Shown here piece by piece: positions 1 to 64,000 of a stretch of 64,000 bases of DNA. The stretch is from Prochilodus magdalenae (taxonomy: Eukaryota; Chordata; Actinopteri; Characiformes; Prochilodontidae): NCBI GenBank assembly GCA_024036415.1, contig JAMWET010000729.1, forward strand, positions 125,001 to 189,000, read 5' to 3'. Made by a program: the position numbers and the translations under genes. The notes under the pieces are model-generated. The model made no database searches and had not been told where the DNA came from. It saw only the letters and a program-made list of their open reading frames with translations. Numbering within the stretch: the stretch's first letter is position 1; each line of letters opens with the position of its first letter.

Positions 1-3000
1 AATGAGTCTCAACCACGGTACAGATTTACTGAGCTCATAGGGGCTATCGCTCCATTATTAGATTAACTGCGGTTCATCTTAACAGCCTGCATAATTAACC
101 AACAGGCCTAGTGATACGCAGCTGCACTGCACCTACACTGGATGTCCTATCAGGTTACATCACAATCCGCCAATCATATTTCCATAACATAGGTTATATT
201 TCCTTTCCTGCACAGGTGAACACTGAAACTGCTAAACAGAAATTCCAAAATGACCCTGATGGGAAAAGTTAACTTCAAAGGTGTTTTAAATCAAGTCCTG
301 TATTTATCTGCCAAGGTTCAAAAACCATTCATGGAGCCATCCGCATGGCCAGCATATCCTACTGCTAATCACCCACCCTGTTTGGTGGAAGAATTGTTAT
401 CGTGATAATTATTAATGAAATATTTCTTGCTTGGGAACGAGGCTGAGTGGAGGTCCGTGTTCCGACATCGACGCTGCACTGCTTCTCACAGCCGAAAGCT
501 TCAATAGTATAAATCTAACACAGCAGCCATTCATAACATGGGCTAATTTACAACCAGTCATATGCTAACGTTTGGGCACCTGGTCAAATCATGCGCTTCT
601 GTCAACTAAAGGAAATAATACAAGTGAACATGTCCTCTACAGAGAACACACTTCCGCACATTTGAACATTTTTTTGCTGCAACGTTGTGTAACGGTGAAG
701 TTTTGTTTTTTCCTAGACGTTAAAAAAAGTAAAAAAATGTCTGCAGCAGTATTAGAGAAAAAAAAATTGTAAACTTGCATTTAAAAAAACCCACATTGGC
801 TGTCTGTGTTCAAACATTTGCATATGACTGTGTTAAAAAAAAATAATAATAAAAATAAAAATAATCCCACCACACCGGTTTTTGTAACATACAGACATTT
901 TTGTTTGGGGCGCTCCCCTGAACTCAGCAATGAGCCCCTATGAGGCCTTTATTTTCCATTACTTGTATTTTTTTTAGCATCACAGTAAAACATACACATT
1001 TTCTATAACTTTATTGGCCTTTACAAAATTTAACTACAATATTTTAGTAGTCAATTTCACTGGCCTGATTGGTTAATGCCCATGAAGTTAGCATCCGGGA
1101 AAAACCAACACACTGAATAGCCAGAGTCAATAATGCAACCATTATCATCTCTTTGCCCATAAAAGTAAAGGAACACAAACAACACTGCCTTTAATTTAAA
1201 CCAGCCTGAAGCCTGCAAAACCCTGTGACAGGGGTTAATACAGTGTAGGATATTAAAATATCTGACTAATAATGCGTCCATAAACCTCAGCGAAGCCTGT
1301 CTGTATAAACTGAAGGTCAACTAGAGGTGGGCAGCATGGTAAAACGTCAATCACAGCTTTAGGAAGCTGTTCTGACCTGGAAGAGTCTAAAACTACCATC
1401 AAAAACAGTCAAATTACTCAACGTTTCACACACTGGGTAATTTAAAAGGGTGGATGAAATCTCTGTGATCAAACATGCAGCTGGACAGTGATGTTAGTGT
1501 ACTGACAATATCCACGGTATGCTCAGGGAGGCTTCTAGTCACTTAGAGTTGTATCACAGTGCAATACATATCGTCATAATGCTGTAACATAAACCTTAGT
1601 TAAACCTCATACACAGCGACTAGGGCTGTATACTGCCAGGAACCTGCCAATATGATCCATAAGTCATAAGTAATGAGGTAAATGGCGAGTTTTAAAAAGT
1701 AATCTTAGCAGGAAAAAGCGTAAAACCATTAACTAGTCAGCTTGGTCTGGTTATGCTAACATTAGCAGTGCGCCATGGACAGCTCTGGTGTCTAACAGTT
1801 GGGGGTGTAAATACAACAGAAGTGATCCACTGTCTGCCACCAACTATGACTAACTTCCGCCATGTTAAACTATTTCGATATAAAAATTGATTTCAAGATA
1901 TTTGTTACAATTTTTTTTTACCACAACACAATATTCGCGATACTACTCAAGGGTATGTCAATTTTTTAAGGTTCACACCAAGAGGGGTTTCACCCCCTCA
2001 TGACTCTCTCAGGATTAAACCTGTATTAAACTCTGAACCGCAGCTAAGCTAACAGCACTCCAACTGCCCCAGTGTCTGATTAGGAACTGACAAACTGTTT
2101 TTTTTTATTTCTTAAAGTTAAAACAAAAAGAAATTAGAGCTGTAAAACTTTAAACCAGGCTTCAAATAAAAAGAACAGGTATTATTTCCCTTTACAGATC
2201 TGAGAATAGAAGCAGAAAACCAAAGTTATGAATAGCTAAGTAAATCTGACTCATGGGACTTCAAGGATCCCGGGTACAAAGAGAGGAAAAAAAATAAACA
2301 GCACGGTATAAGTAAAGTAAAAAGCACTTAGTGATAAAGAAAGGCCCCTCATCAACAAACCCAACATTACGTCTCCATTTTAAAAGGTTTAAATCTGCCA
2401 GGTCAGTTTTAGGCTGGTTCACGATACTTCACATGGTTAGAAATCATAAATTAAACATGAAGACCGAATGTGTGGTCTCCTAATAGCAGAACGGAGCTGT
2501 GTGACAGCGATCCACGGGGTGTGTGTTCACTAGAGGAAAAGCCACGATGTGTTCATTCACGTCTGTGTTATTTCAGGTGAACTCACCAGGACCTGTCAGG
2601 TTGTGACACGGATTTACATTTCTAAAATCAAGCTAAAATTTCAGAACTGTGCTCTGCTCTTCTTACACATTTCTACATTTTGCCACCGCAGGTTTGACAA
2701 AAGAATGACTCAACTGACCTCAGGTTTCACTGCCATAAAAACGTAACACTAAGCTAAATATTTTCTATCGCATTAAATCACTTAAATTTATCATCCTGAA
2801 GTTCAGAGTTCTTAACTGCAGATTTTTTTATTAGGTAATAAAATACTATAAGCTCTACATGTGAAAGGCATACGAAGTATGACATTTTACCAAATGCTTT
2901 CACGCATTGAAATGCTTTTTTAGCAAGCTGAGGCCTAATTAAGGTCATTAGGTATTATAATTAGTTATTCATTTATATGTTAGGTCTGATCCCCACATTT

Positions 3001-3940
3001 TAAAGTATTAATATACAAACTTATTATGGAATCTTCTAATGCATTCCCTTAAATTATTTGAAACTTAGATATACAAGTTTAGTAGGGGAGTCTATCATTT
3101 TATTCATCTGCAAGTGCATTGACAAGCACTTAATTATCAGATTATTGCAAAAAATATCTGATTTTGTCAGCAATTGCTTCAACATTTACATGGTCTTCAG
3201 ATAATGGGAAACTTCAGGTCTACATGAGTGAGGCAGTAATCAGAGTTCTGCTCTGCAACTGGCCTAAACACTCAAATTCTTAAACTTACTCTTGAAATTA
3301 ATTAAGCATGGCTTTGGCTTTAGTGCTGCTCCAAAGATGCTTTGTTGCCATCCTGCGGTTGCTGTATTATTTTCGGTACCGCGATCTGTTTTCATACATG
3401 CACAGAACAGGAAATCTGCAAGAAACCAGAGTAACAGTACACATGCACTGAGAAACCCAATTACTGAGCTAGAATCCAGCTGTCTTCATCGTAAAGTCAT
3501 CTAAGAAGCAAGAGAATGCTGTTAGCATAACCACTGTGGAGTAATCAGATTTCTGCGCAAATCTGATTACAACCAGATCACACACCAAGAATACAGCTCA
3601 GTTTTGCTGGACCCTTCATAACTACAAATAAAGACTTTATGGAGCACAGTTTTAAAATTCTGCATATCCCATGTAAATCCATGTGGTGACATGCCAGGCT
3701 CTAAGTGACCTGGTGTGAAATGGCCTAAGCAAGTTGATCTGAGCAATCCAAACAAAGTTAATAACAAAACAACACTATAAATAGACTAACTTATCAACAA
3801 GCTCCTCCCACTTCATATAGCTTTGTGCATTAACGATACAAGAGGCACAACAGGAAATTTGGGAAGATGCTAAAATATAAAGTAATACTGACGGCCCGGT
3901 TCAGGACTCGCTGACGAGTCATGCTCCAAAAACGCTCGCA
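1..3940. other. Gene-free stretch downstream of rab12; possible distal 3' UTR
   Basis: I see no protein-coding exon here; short open frames lack conserved motifs. The minus strand carries AATAAA candidates at 3099-3104 and 1010-1015, so rab12 could end at either place, but the sequence alone cannot choose. The region is AT-rich, with many homopolymer A or T runs and no clear transposon ends. Confidence 0.4.
3541..3570. repeat. Perfect short inverted repeat
   Basis: Twelve-base arms, GTAATCAGATTT and its exact reverse complement, flank a 6-base centre CTGCGC. The neighbourhood from 3120 on has related AATCAGATTT words, so it may be a worn MITE end. No function is implied. Confidence 0.5.
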
Positions 3941-4138
3941 TTAAAGGAATACTCCAGAGTCAAAGTCATACGGTCAGTTACCACAGACAGTCAGTTATGA
4001 AACACCGGCCCTTTAGTTTCTACTGTGTTCAGATGCAGCAGGTGTCTGTTTGCTTCTAATATACATTCGTGTGATGTCTGTGGTAACTGAATGAAGTCTA
4101 CATTAGCGTTTACAACTAGAGCCAGAGTATTCCTTTAA
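3941..4138. mobile_element. Small MITE with TTAA target duplication
   Basis: The element begins TTAAAGGAATACTCCAGAGT and ends AGAGTATTCCTTTAA, so 11-base terminal repeats AAGGAATACTC sit inside TTAA on both sides. TTAA duplications are typical of piggyBac and Kolobok superfamilies. At 198 bp it has no coding capacity. Confidence 0.7.
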
Positions 4139-4573
4139 AGCACCGTCTAGAGAGACTGCAAAAACACTGCCTAGCTGGGCAAACATCTTTCTGTTCCCAT
4201 GGCATTCTCTGCAAAACCTAGGACTTGGCATGACGTGGGCTATCCGCTTCTTTCATAGTAGAGTAATTAAATAATAATAGTTATTAATAATAATAATAAT
4301 AATACTGACAGACTGTGTAACACATGTGGACACTGCAAATCTGACCACCTCTCCCAAAACAGGAAACTGTTAATAACCTATGAGAGCCACCACATAAGCA
4401 AACAGCTTACGGACAGCTGCTGGAGTGAAAAGCTCATGTCTCTTTACATTTACATCCACTGTGCCCAGGATGCCTAATCAATCATGGGGGACGGGGTATC
4501 TTCTTTTTCCCCCCATTCATTACTTGGAAGTCTCCATCCATCACCATTACAGCACTGCAGATAATCTACTCAC

Positions 4574-5238
4574 AGGGCTGCACAATATAGTGTTTGCATA
4601 TAGCTTTTAAAATATTAGCAATCCTAACATAGCAGAGGCAGATATTCCCTTTAACCAATCACAAAACCTTTCACTAAGTACTGTGAGCCTGTGTGCCTGA
4701 GATCCACTTGTAACACTTGGTTTATGTTATATTTGATTTTCGTTAATGGGCTATTAATAGAAAAACGTATCCTTTGTGTTACGATCTGCTGTCCTGTATT
4801 GCACCTCCTATAAAAAGATCAAACAGAAGGTATATGTAGAAGAAATGTGAAGTTGGCTCTAGAGGTTGAGACCTATCCATGCCATACAGCATCACCTTTC
4901 AAGCTGACCAACCAAACCACACGTGATTACTATGTTTAAAGGCAGGCGATTAAAACTGTTATTAGTAATCTACATACTAGTCACATGAAACGACCAGGTG
5001 TAAACGGAGTCTTGAGTCCTCTAGAGGAGTTTTTGAGACCGTCTGGATGAACTAAGACTTTTGCATGACAGAACAAGCCTCTTTCATTTTCATCAAAACA
5101 ATACAATGTTTAGCCATATTCCATCAGAGGTTGATCGTCGATTCCACAATGTGTTTTGCTCATAATGCTCTAATAGCTCATTATCATAATGTATCTATAT
5201 AATCATTCTATGGTTTCCTGTCTATATTGTGCAGCCCT
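4574..5238. mobile_element. Non-autonomous DNA transposon, AGGGCTGCACAATATAG ends
   Basis: The left end AGGGCTGCACAATATAG is matched by an inverted copy at the right end, CTATATTGTGCAGCCCT. The 665-bp interior is AT-rich and has no convincing frame. The terminal sequence resembles fish hAT-type MITEs, but I see no clean 8-bp target duplication, so superfamily placement is uncertain. Confidence 0.6.
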
Positions 5239-5890
5239 ACAAATCTGATGTCAATCCTAAAGAAAAGTGCATCAACGAACCCTCACTAACTTGCAAAATC
5301 TACAGAGATGCACCATTAGGGTTTGTAATACTATTGTACATAAGTGTAGTTGCTAAACTAAAGATGCTAGAGATCAGGTGAAAAAAGACGCGGCTGTCTT
5401 CTATCTACCCCCGTAGTGTTTGCGCAGCATCAAGAGAGTAGGGATGTTTACCTAGAAGGCACCTGTAGGACACCCCGACCTTGGGCCGCCTGGATATGAG
5501 GTAGTGTGGGTGGGGTAGCAGGGTAAAGGGGGGTCTATACGTATGCGGTGATGAATATATGTGAAGATGAATTCCATATCTAAATATTCAGAGTCGGACC
5601 AAAATGTGCTTGTGAATGCCTAAAGGATACATCCTACAGAAGACACGGCTAGCAGTAGTGGTTTCTTACAGGGGGTGGAGACAACAGAAGCTTATAGTTG
5701 CTTTGCAGAGTCTTCTCACTCTCGCACTGCATGACTGACAGTTCACCCACATGCTCCACATAAATTGGAGTCCACAGCCCCCTGCTGGCAGGAGGTCGTC
5801 GATGCGGGTGGTCAGTAGTTGTAACTGCAGGTGCCCAGGGCTGATAACAGCTGACATGGGAGTTTGTAGGGGTTCAGAAAAGAGGTGGTA

Positions 5891-18351
<12,461 letters not shown>

Positions 18352-18926
18352 CAGCACGGACTCACTTCCACATCGGTGACGCTGTTCAAAACCGGGTCTG
18401 CATACCGTGTAAACACTTTAAGGAACTTTCTGGGGTCTCTAGTGTCGAGTTTGTTAAAGTTTAGTTTGTTTGTTGTTTCTCCTCGCGGTTTGTTGTCCTG
18501 CGCTGGGAACGGAGAGAGCGGCCGATTACGTCACCGCGCCTTCCGGTTCCGTCGCGTTCCGTAAGGATTCATGTGATGGGATGTTGAACGAACCGATTCT
18601 TTGGAACTGTCCGATTCAGTAAATCGAACATATAGTTCAAACACGAAAAATTGTATTTACTTCATTTTTGTATAGTATTTTACAACAGACTTTGTCGACA
18701 TTTTCATAAAGCAACCAAAATCCATATATATATAAAATGAAAGATTAGGCTAATCGCACGTCATGGCTCGGTCCCGAACCCATATTGGCTGCACGCCCCA
18801 AACAATTTAGATAAGACATTCCAGACCCCTGTTTTGTTAACTTTTTTAAATGACTGTTTAAGTGGGAGCTTTAAACGTACATTTTTAAAGTGTGATTTGA
18901 TTCAACTGAATCATATAACCAAATGT

Positions 18927-18928
<2 letters not shown>

Positions 18929-18958
<30 letters not shown>
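18929..18958. repeat. (AT)n microsatellite
   Basis: An uninterrupted AT dinucleotide run in the rab12-napg spacer. Confidence 0.95.
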
Positions 18959-18961
<3 letters not shown>

Positions 18962-19024
18962 TTTGGTTTTACGGAGGGGTTAGACTGGGATTTCAGAAAC
19001 GTACTGCCAAGTTTTCAGTGCCAA

Positions 19025-19335
19025 CAAACGTTCAGCTCAGCAGCAGGTCATTCATCATGTGAATCAATTTAACCAATTCATGGAAAATAAAGATTCAAAA
19101 GAACCGATTCTCTCACAACTCAGACATTGCAACTGTGGTGAGACTCAGTAACCCTCAATCAACATCATTTGATGTGTGAATTAGGTTAAACAGAGGCGGT
19201 GGTCTTTTCAATACAAGAAAACAAACAAACGTTCAGCTTATCAGCACATGTGAATCAGTTCAAACAGTTCATAATTGAAAATAAACGATTCAAAAGAACC
19301 GATTCGTTTACAACTCATTGTTACAGTGATGGAAC
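19025..19335. repeat. Imperfect tandem duplication with AAAAGAACCGATTC core
   Basis: Blocks at about 19025-19130 and 19228-19335 share the order ACAAACGTTCAGCT, CATGTGAATCA, TTCAT, GAAAATAA, GATTCAAAAGAACCGATTC, ACAACTCA. A related GAACCGATTC word also lies near 18588. They look like two copies of one short interspersed element or a local duplication. Confidence 0.65.
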
Positions 19336-20180
19336 TCCGTGATTTTAACTCTGGTGGTAAATAATTAACACTATTTATGGGGAATATTGGAGTGTATCAG
19401 ACATATGATAAAAGTTACTTTATCAATTGTCATATTCAAAATTAAAATATAGATTAAATACAGCTTCCCACTAACACCATGACACATAGATTCAGATTAA
19501 TTATATAATATAAACGATGCATATACATACAAGTTAAGGTGTATTATAATATAATTGGTTTTAATTGTGGGGGATACTGGAGGATTCAGAACTGCACAAG
19601 GACACAATGGAAATATATGGTGTAATAAATTCAATGATGGAAATGTTTAAGATACATAAATTGTTTTATGACTTAAATTAAATAAAATAAATAGACGGAG
19701 ATGGTGATAATTTTTAAATAAGACATGTTCATGAAATAAGATCACAAAACAATATATTGAGGCTATAAATGAAAGTAGTGAGGCCACAAGTTAGAGGTCT
19801 CGATATAGTCATTTCAGCCTCAGTACAGGATATTTTGGGTTTAATACAGTAATATGTGGCATCAGTATACTAATTTATGGTTTTAATACTGTAATTTGTT
19901 GCCTCAGTAAAATAATACGTGCCCTCAATATAGCAATTGTGGCCACGACTTAATAATAAATCATCACTATGTCACTTAATAGGAAAACCATATTTAGGAA
20001 CGAGTCCAGTGCAGTATTTCACTGCGGCCCCCGTAGAAAAACAGTGTGACGTTGAGCTCCTGAGTAAAGTCGGATAATCTTCGTAACGGCTCCGCTCCAG
20101 TCTGCCATACTGTTTACCATCCAGCTCCTCTTCCTTCCTCCTCACATCCCACCAGCTGCTCTCTGAGGGCCCCCAGCACC

Positions 20181-33257
<13,077 letters not shown>

Positions 33258-34690
33258 CCTGGGAAACATATCAGCCCTTCCAGTAGTATGTGAGTGTGTG
33301 AATGTGAGAGAAGGTGTATGTATACATACAGGGGTTGGACAATGAAACTGAAACACCTGGTTTTAGACCACAGTCATTTATTAGTATGGTGTAGGGCCTC
33401 CTTTTGCGGCCAATACAGCGTCAGTTGGTCTTGGGAATGACATATACTGCGTCCTGCACAGTGGTCCAGAGGGAGTTTTAAGAAGCCATCCTTTCTTGCA
33501 GGATAGTGGCCAGGTCACTACGTGATGCTGGTGGAGGTTCGTCCTTTCTTGGTGTATGCTGACATTACCTGGATACACGTGGCTCTTGATACATCACAAA
33601 GACTTGCTGTCTTGGTCACAGATGGCGCCAGCAAGGACTTGCACCACACAATCTGTCCTCTTTTGAACTATGTCACCCATAATGTTGTGTGCATTGCAGT
33701 ATTTTGAGCAGAACTGTGCTCTTACCTGCTAACTGAACCTTCACACTCTGCTCTTACTGGTGCAATGTGCAATTAATGAAGATCGGCCACCAGGCTGGTC
33801 CAATTTAGCCATGAGACCTCCCACACTAAAATGACAGGTGTTTCAGTTTCATTGTCCTACCCCTGTATATATATACACACACATGTGGGCGTACATGTGT
33901 CTATGTGTATTTGGTGACTTGATGTGACCTTCCCCATTGTGTAAGCTGGATTCACTCCAACTCCTGACAAATTCATTTTTTGTATCTTGGAGCTTGGAGA
34001 TCCACTTAGAACAGACACACTGTAATGTGAATGGTGTACATGACCTTTAAAGAACTTAAGAGAAGCTACATCTATTTACATTTTTAGATATAAATGTTAA
34101 ATGTCAATTTATTTATTAAACATCTTTCAGGATGTTTTTTTTTTATTTACAAATGTATAGTCATGTTTGCAGTATCAGTTTATGTATCGCTGATTTGAAA
34201 TATCGACCAGTCTGTAAAAAAGTGAAAACGTCTTGTATCAAATTGTTTATGTAGTTCCTGCAATCGTATACAAATGACCATAATGTACAGTAACTTATTC
34301 GTAGTGTTGTTCGAACTACAAAGGTTTGTAAAGCCAAAAATGCTAATGTGCCCAACGGTGAATACCATGGTCAATAACGCAGTATGATTATGATGATAGC
34401 ATTTGAGTCCATATAATCTCTATTCACAGTTTGCCACACTGCCGTTTTTGGCCTGACAGCCCCTTTAATGTGTAGCTATGTTTAGGGCAAGGTACAGCGC
34501 ACAACATTCAAGACTATGAGCAGAAACGTTAGCTGTGTGTATGTTTGAGGAAAGTAAGCCAGCCACTCTGGATGCGCTGCCATTATCTGCTCCACTTCTT
34601 AAACACACTGCCTTGTTTTTTTCAGATCTAATGTGCAGATCATTTTTAATAATTCCACATCAATGAAATAAATTACATCAACACAATTTT
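33258..34690 (+). other. napg: Probable napg 3' UTR
   Basis: This follows the napg stop. Plus-strand poly(A) signal candidates are ATTAAA at 34115-34120 and AATAAA at 34667-34672. The true cleavage site cannot be decided here. A MITE occupies 33329-33865. Confidence 0.45.
33329..33865 (-). mobile_element. Tc1-derived MITE, 72 bp after the napg stop codon
   Basis: The ends CAGGGGTTGGACAATGAAAC and, inverted, CAGGGGTAGGACAATGAAAC match over 31 bases with one mismatch. TA flanks both sides. The minus strand retains a worn transposase N-terminus (QVLAGA, CDQDSKS, SHVYPGNVS), so it is an internally deleted Tc1 relative of 537 bp. Confidence 0.88.
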
Positions 34691-34779
34691 GACCTAAAGC
34701 AGCCTGAAAAAACTGTATTGATGTATTTTATTCATGTGGTAATGCAACAGTATTTCTTATTAATGTTAGCCCCTTTCAC

Positions 34780-35240
34780 CCCCACCCGCACCACCAGGCA
34801 CATAGCAGCTATTATTTCAGTCGTGGATCATCTCAGCACTGCGGCGACACCGATGTAGTGGTGGTACCTTGGTGTGTGTCCACTTACTGTCCACTCTATT
34901 AGACACTCCCACCATGTGAGTCCATCCTGTAGGTAGACAGTCAGAGAGGACAGCTCATCTGCTGCGGCCATCCTCTAGTCCTTCATCAGTGCTCACAGGA
35001 TGCTGCCCACAGGACGCTGACACAGCTGCATAGTGTTGGTTGGTCAGTGCAGCAGTGACACTGGGGTGTTTAAAAACTCCAGCAGCACTGCTGTCTGATC
35101 CACACACACCAGCACAACACACACTCACACACCACCACCACGTCAGTGTCACTGCAGTGCTGAGAATGATCCACCACCCACATCATACCTGCTCTGTGGG
35201 GGTCCTGACTGTTGAAGAACAGAGTGAAAGAGACTAACAA
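34780..35240. mobile_element. Fold-back MITE, copy 2 (napg-piezo2 spacer)
   Basis: The left half GCACATAGCAGCTATTATTT with GATCATCTCAGCACTGCGG is mirrored on the right by GCAGTGCTGAGAATGATCCA and CATACCTGCTCTGTGGGGGT. TCCACTCTATTAGACACTCC is shared with the copy at 24399. Arms are about 100 bases and diverged. Confidence 0.7.
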
Positions 35241-38200
35241 AGGAAAGGTAGAAACAGATTCCAGATTACGGATTACAGTCTGTAATTGTAGTCAGTCACT
35301 GTAACAGTACTGCACTCTCCTTTATCCATATAACGGTATTATTGCATACCTGCAAAACCCAGGTTCTGATCCTAGTTTAGCACTTGGCTCCGTTCCAATA
35401 GCTACGTCGCAGCCGGTAAGGGTGGGGCCTCGCTGTTCTCTGAAAGCTCTACCAAGGCTGCCTTTTATAGTTGATAGAGAAAATGAAATTTGATAAAGAA
35501 AATAGAGATAGGGATAATTAGATGGTAAGCAAAACATCGTTGTGAATGATGTAATATGGCAAACCATTAATTTGTTTGTAATTAAAGGAAAGCGGCTGCA
35601 TTTTAAAGAAACAGTGTACTGTATAGTTTACTGGCTATTTTAAACATATGGTACATGGTTTCATCTGCTAGCATGCAGCTTTCTATGTGTGCACAAAGGA
35701 TTATGGGTAACAGCAGACTTGGAAAGATGGCTGGAAAGCATTCTTGACATTTGCAGCAATATAGCAGTCTTGAAACGCAGGCCACTTAGGCTGTAGTCTA
35801 TTCTGTGGAGCACAGCTATGCGGATGGCACATTTAATAACAGAACTTAACCAGGCATTGCAAAGCTAGAGCCGACACGAGGTGATGCTGTTACATTCTGC
35901 ACAGGTCTGGTGTGATTTATGGCAACAGACGCAACAAGATTTCTGTTAACAGCAGGAGAGTAATGCCAGACAGCGGAATCTGAGCTACAGCCATATGCAG
36001 ATTTGAACATCTCTAGCCAAATTCCTCGACAAATTACTGAAATATTCAACTTGTCTTCAAAGCTAGCATCCACACCATAAGATATAATCAAATATGTCTG
36101 TCCAATGCATTCTACTGGTGATGATAATGACTATGATGAACATTATGATGTATGCACAGCAATAAATACTTCTGCTGGAGCACAGCACCTGCTTTTGCAT
36201 TGTGTATGTGTGTGAGAGGGAGATTTTGCACCCAGCTCCAAGTTGTTTACAATTAAAGGTTGAAGGATCAAACTGACCATATGTGGATTGACCTCCTGAA
36301 GACAGGCTTCTACATAATACAGCTCTGCAGAGCTTGAAGGTTGTTTCGAAAAAATACCACATCCACAACAGTGACAGGCTGTTGTAACACATCTACTCAA
36401 TCGGTTTCCACTTCCAACGTTCATATGCATCTCATATACATCCTGTGCACTAAGAGCCTTTAGTACAGGCATTAAACGTTTCTGTTCCTATTTATATTTG
36501 ATGAGGGTGCAGAGTAGGGAGCTGAACTTCCACCCTGTTCCATCTTTAGCTCATCATTAATGTATGCAGATGCTGATGTTGCTGATGCGTTGTTCTAATT
36601 AGAGTGCAGTGTTGGGGGGAGGCAGCAAAGCAGAGGATTGTTTAAGATACCGAAAAAGGCATGGGCACCACACATCTGCCTCCTGTGCTGGAGTTAAGAA
36701 GAGTTACTGCAGCTTCTGACATGCTACATTACGGGTTCCAGTGGTTGGATCTGTCCTGTTATCCTGTTTCAAAAAGAAAGCCAGCATATTTTGGTGCACA
36801 GTTTGCACACAAGCAGACGTGATGTGGAGATTATGTCAAAAAACTTGAAAAGATTAATTTATAGAAGATTTTTAAAAACTTTATGGTAAACATAAAAATG
36901 ACAGATAAAATAACAGTGCCCTTCTAATATGTGCTTTATTTGAAGGTCATAGCTCTTGTTCAGCTCTTTCTTTTTTCATCCTGCCGTACCGCTACATAGT
37001 AAACCTAATAGTTTCACATTTTGTTGTCCCTGTAAAAGCATATGTACATGTGATGTAATGAAAACGTCTCAAGTCAAATAGTTATTATTCTTTCATGCTA
37101 CAATGGCTTTAAATAATGCATAGTTTGAAAAGGTAGGGGTCTATTCTCTTGACTTCCAGTTTTCTTACGATGTCTCCATGATTGCAGAATGTTAAAGGTC
37201 ATAAGGAAAACGAAACCAGTTTTGCTACCTGTCAGCTTTCTGAAAACTGCACCGTCGTATTCACGTAATCACTATATGTTCAAAAACAGCCCTTTCCTGC
37301 TCATGAAACTGGTTCCCACTGATATACATAAAATTTTACGTATTATAACCCCCTTTAATTTATGTAGGCATTTTCATATTGCTTTACCCCTTTAATACAA
37401 GCGACTAGTTATCTCACCTTCGCATATGGTCCTATATCTCTCACTCTGACATACAGAATAACCTCCAAGTCTTGTACAGCATAAACAATTACAATAGCAA
37501 CCCATGGAAAGTTCATGCTCCATCGCGTCATCATGATATGTGCCATGTTTTCCCTCGCCGCAGACACCATCTATTTGCATAAAACAGGTCGTTTTTGTGG
37601 CTTTACCCTAACACACAATGGAAAAAGAGAACACCTCGTAAAGAAATGCCTGGTGTGTGTTCCTGAGAAAAAGACGGTGAATGAAAATGCAGTTAGTTGT
37701 ATAAACTAAATAAGGCAAGTGAATATTGTCAGGTGATTGCTGTTGTTGATGAGTTTCCCCAACCTTCTGCAAAACCAGAAGTGGCCTCCCTCCTCTTCAG
37801 GAAAAAAAAAAAGCTTGTTAAACAAGTCCCTTAAAAATGAGTCCTTTTAGCAATTCAGAAGTCGCTGAATCACACATGGGATTTGTTGACTGGCTTGTCA
37901 ATCAACATATGGTCATAATAGACCGCCTCCTTGGCTCATGCACTCCCAGTGAAGAATTTTGCATTTATAGTGATGCATGATGGGAAGACTTCATGTCCAC
38001 TAAAAGCCCTTAAAACCACAGGTGGCTGCAGATCAAAGTCTCTCACTGGCGCGGCTACTGCACGCCGCATGTTTAGTCAAGTATTGTAAAGTGCAGCTAC
38101 AATCACTAATAGTAGCTATTGGCTGCTGTACCGTCCACCTGTTAAACAAATACACGCAGACAGCAGCATGGTCCAACACGCCGCCTTGTGCTTTTCCATG

Positions 38201-38263
38201 TTAATCCTTATGCCATATGATCAGTGTCCCACTGTGTGCCTTATTTTACTACCCTCATCATCT
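35241..38263. other. Spacer downstream of piezo2; possible piezo2 3' UTR near its right end
   Basis: No coding exon is visible. Open frames are short and without family motifs. The part just below 38264 should be piezo2 3' UTR. I cannot identify its poly(A) site with confidence. Confidence 0.4.
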
Positions 38264-63943
<25,680 letters not shown>

Positions 63944-64000
63944 CTGGAAGACAGAAAGAAACAAAAAATAAAAGAGAGGGTAAGACATAAAATATACACA

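Larger units (their letters stand above)
18352..20180. other. Divergent rab12-napg intergenic region
   Basis: rab12 and napg point away from one another here, with 1.8 kb between start codons. Both ends are CpG-rich and the middle is AT-rich. It holds an (AT)n tract and a partial duplication, listed separately. The part just before 20181 is probably napg 5' UTR and promoter. Confidence 0.5.

Noticed and set aside
18355..18357. Alternative rab12 start giving MLM before ESRYEIQ
   Set aside because: The codon at 18357-18355 is GTG; the first true ATG in this frame is at 18351-18349.

Overview
This window is vertebrate nuclear DNA, almost certainly from a teleost fish. The genes are split into short exons with GT-AG introns, and their best matches by eye are vertebrate RAB12, NAPG and PIEZO2. 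The introns are full of fish-type DNA transposons (Tc1-like elements, small TTAA or hAT-like MITEs, large fold-back elements), tRNA-derived SINEs with an L2-type tail, and AT-rich microsatellites. Some of these repeats are ones I associate with otophysans such as catfish and characins, but that placement is only an inference. Nothing bacterial, viral or CRISPR-like is present.

Layout. (1) Positions 1-5890 lie downstream of rab12 and hold candidate 3' UTR plus two MITEs. (2) rab12 is on the minus strand, 5891-18351, with six coding exons and a complete 246-codon frame. Its second intron carries a decayed Tc1 element and a striking near-perfect hairpin. (3) A 1.8 kb divergent intergenic region, 18352-20180, separates rab12 from napg. 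(4) napg is on the plus strand, 20181-33257, with twelve coding exons including an 18-nt microexon and a complete 310-codon frame. (5) The tail-to-tail intergenic region 33258-38263 contains the napg 3' UTR (with a Tc1-derived MITE in it) and a fold-back element. (6) The 3' half of piezo2 is on the minus strand from 63943 down to its stop at 38264. It has 26 coding exons giving 1,559 codons that join in phase without a gap, and the 5' part lies beyond the right edge.

The three genes are not a functional operon. RAB12, NAPG and PIEZO2 lie near one another on human 18p11, so the order looks like conserved synteny. RAB12 is a Rab GTPase of endosome and lysosome traffic, gamma-SNAP is an NSF adaptor in SNARE recycling, and PIEZO2 is the mechanically gated cation channel of touch and proprioception. 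All exon junctions were called by eye from splice motifs, reading-frame continuity and remembered family sequence; none was checked against transcripts.

I found no undescribed gene system. The most noteworthy features are the napg microexon with its neighbouring 31-nt exon, an 18-bp coding minisatellite that builds a long Glu-rich tract in piezo2, a probable GC-AG intron and a pure (TC)n polypyrimidine tract in piezo2, a 36-nt-arm hairpin in rab12 intron 2, twin SINEs bracketing napg exon 7, and a transposon nested inside another in napg intron 9.
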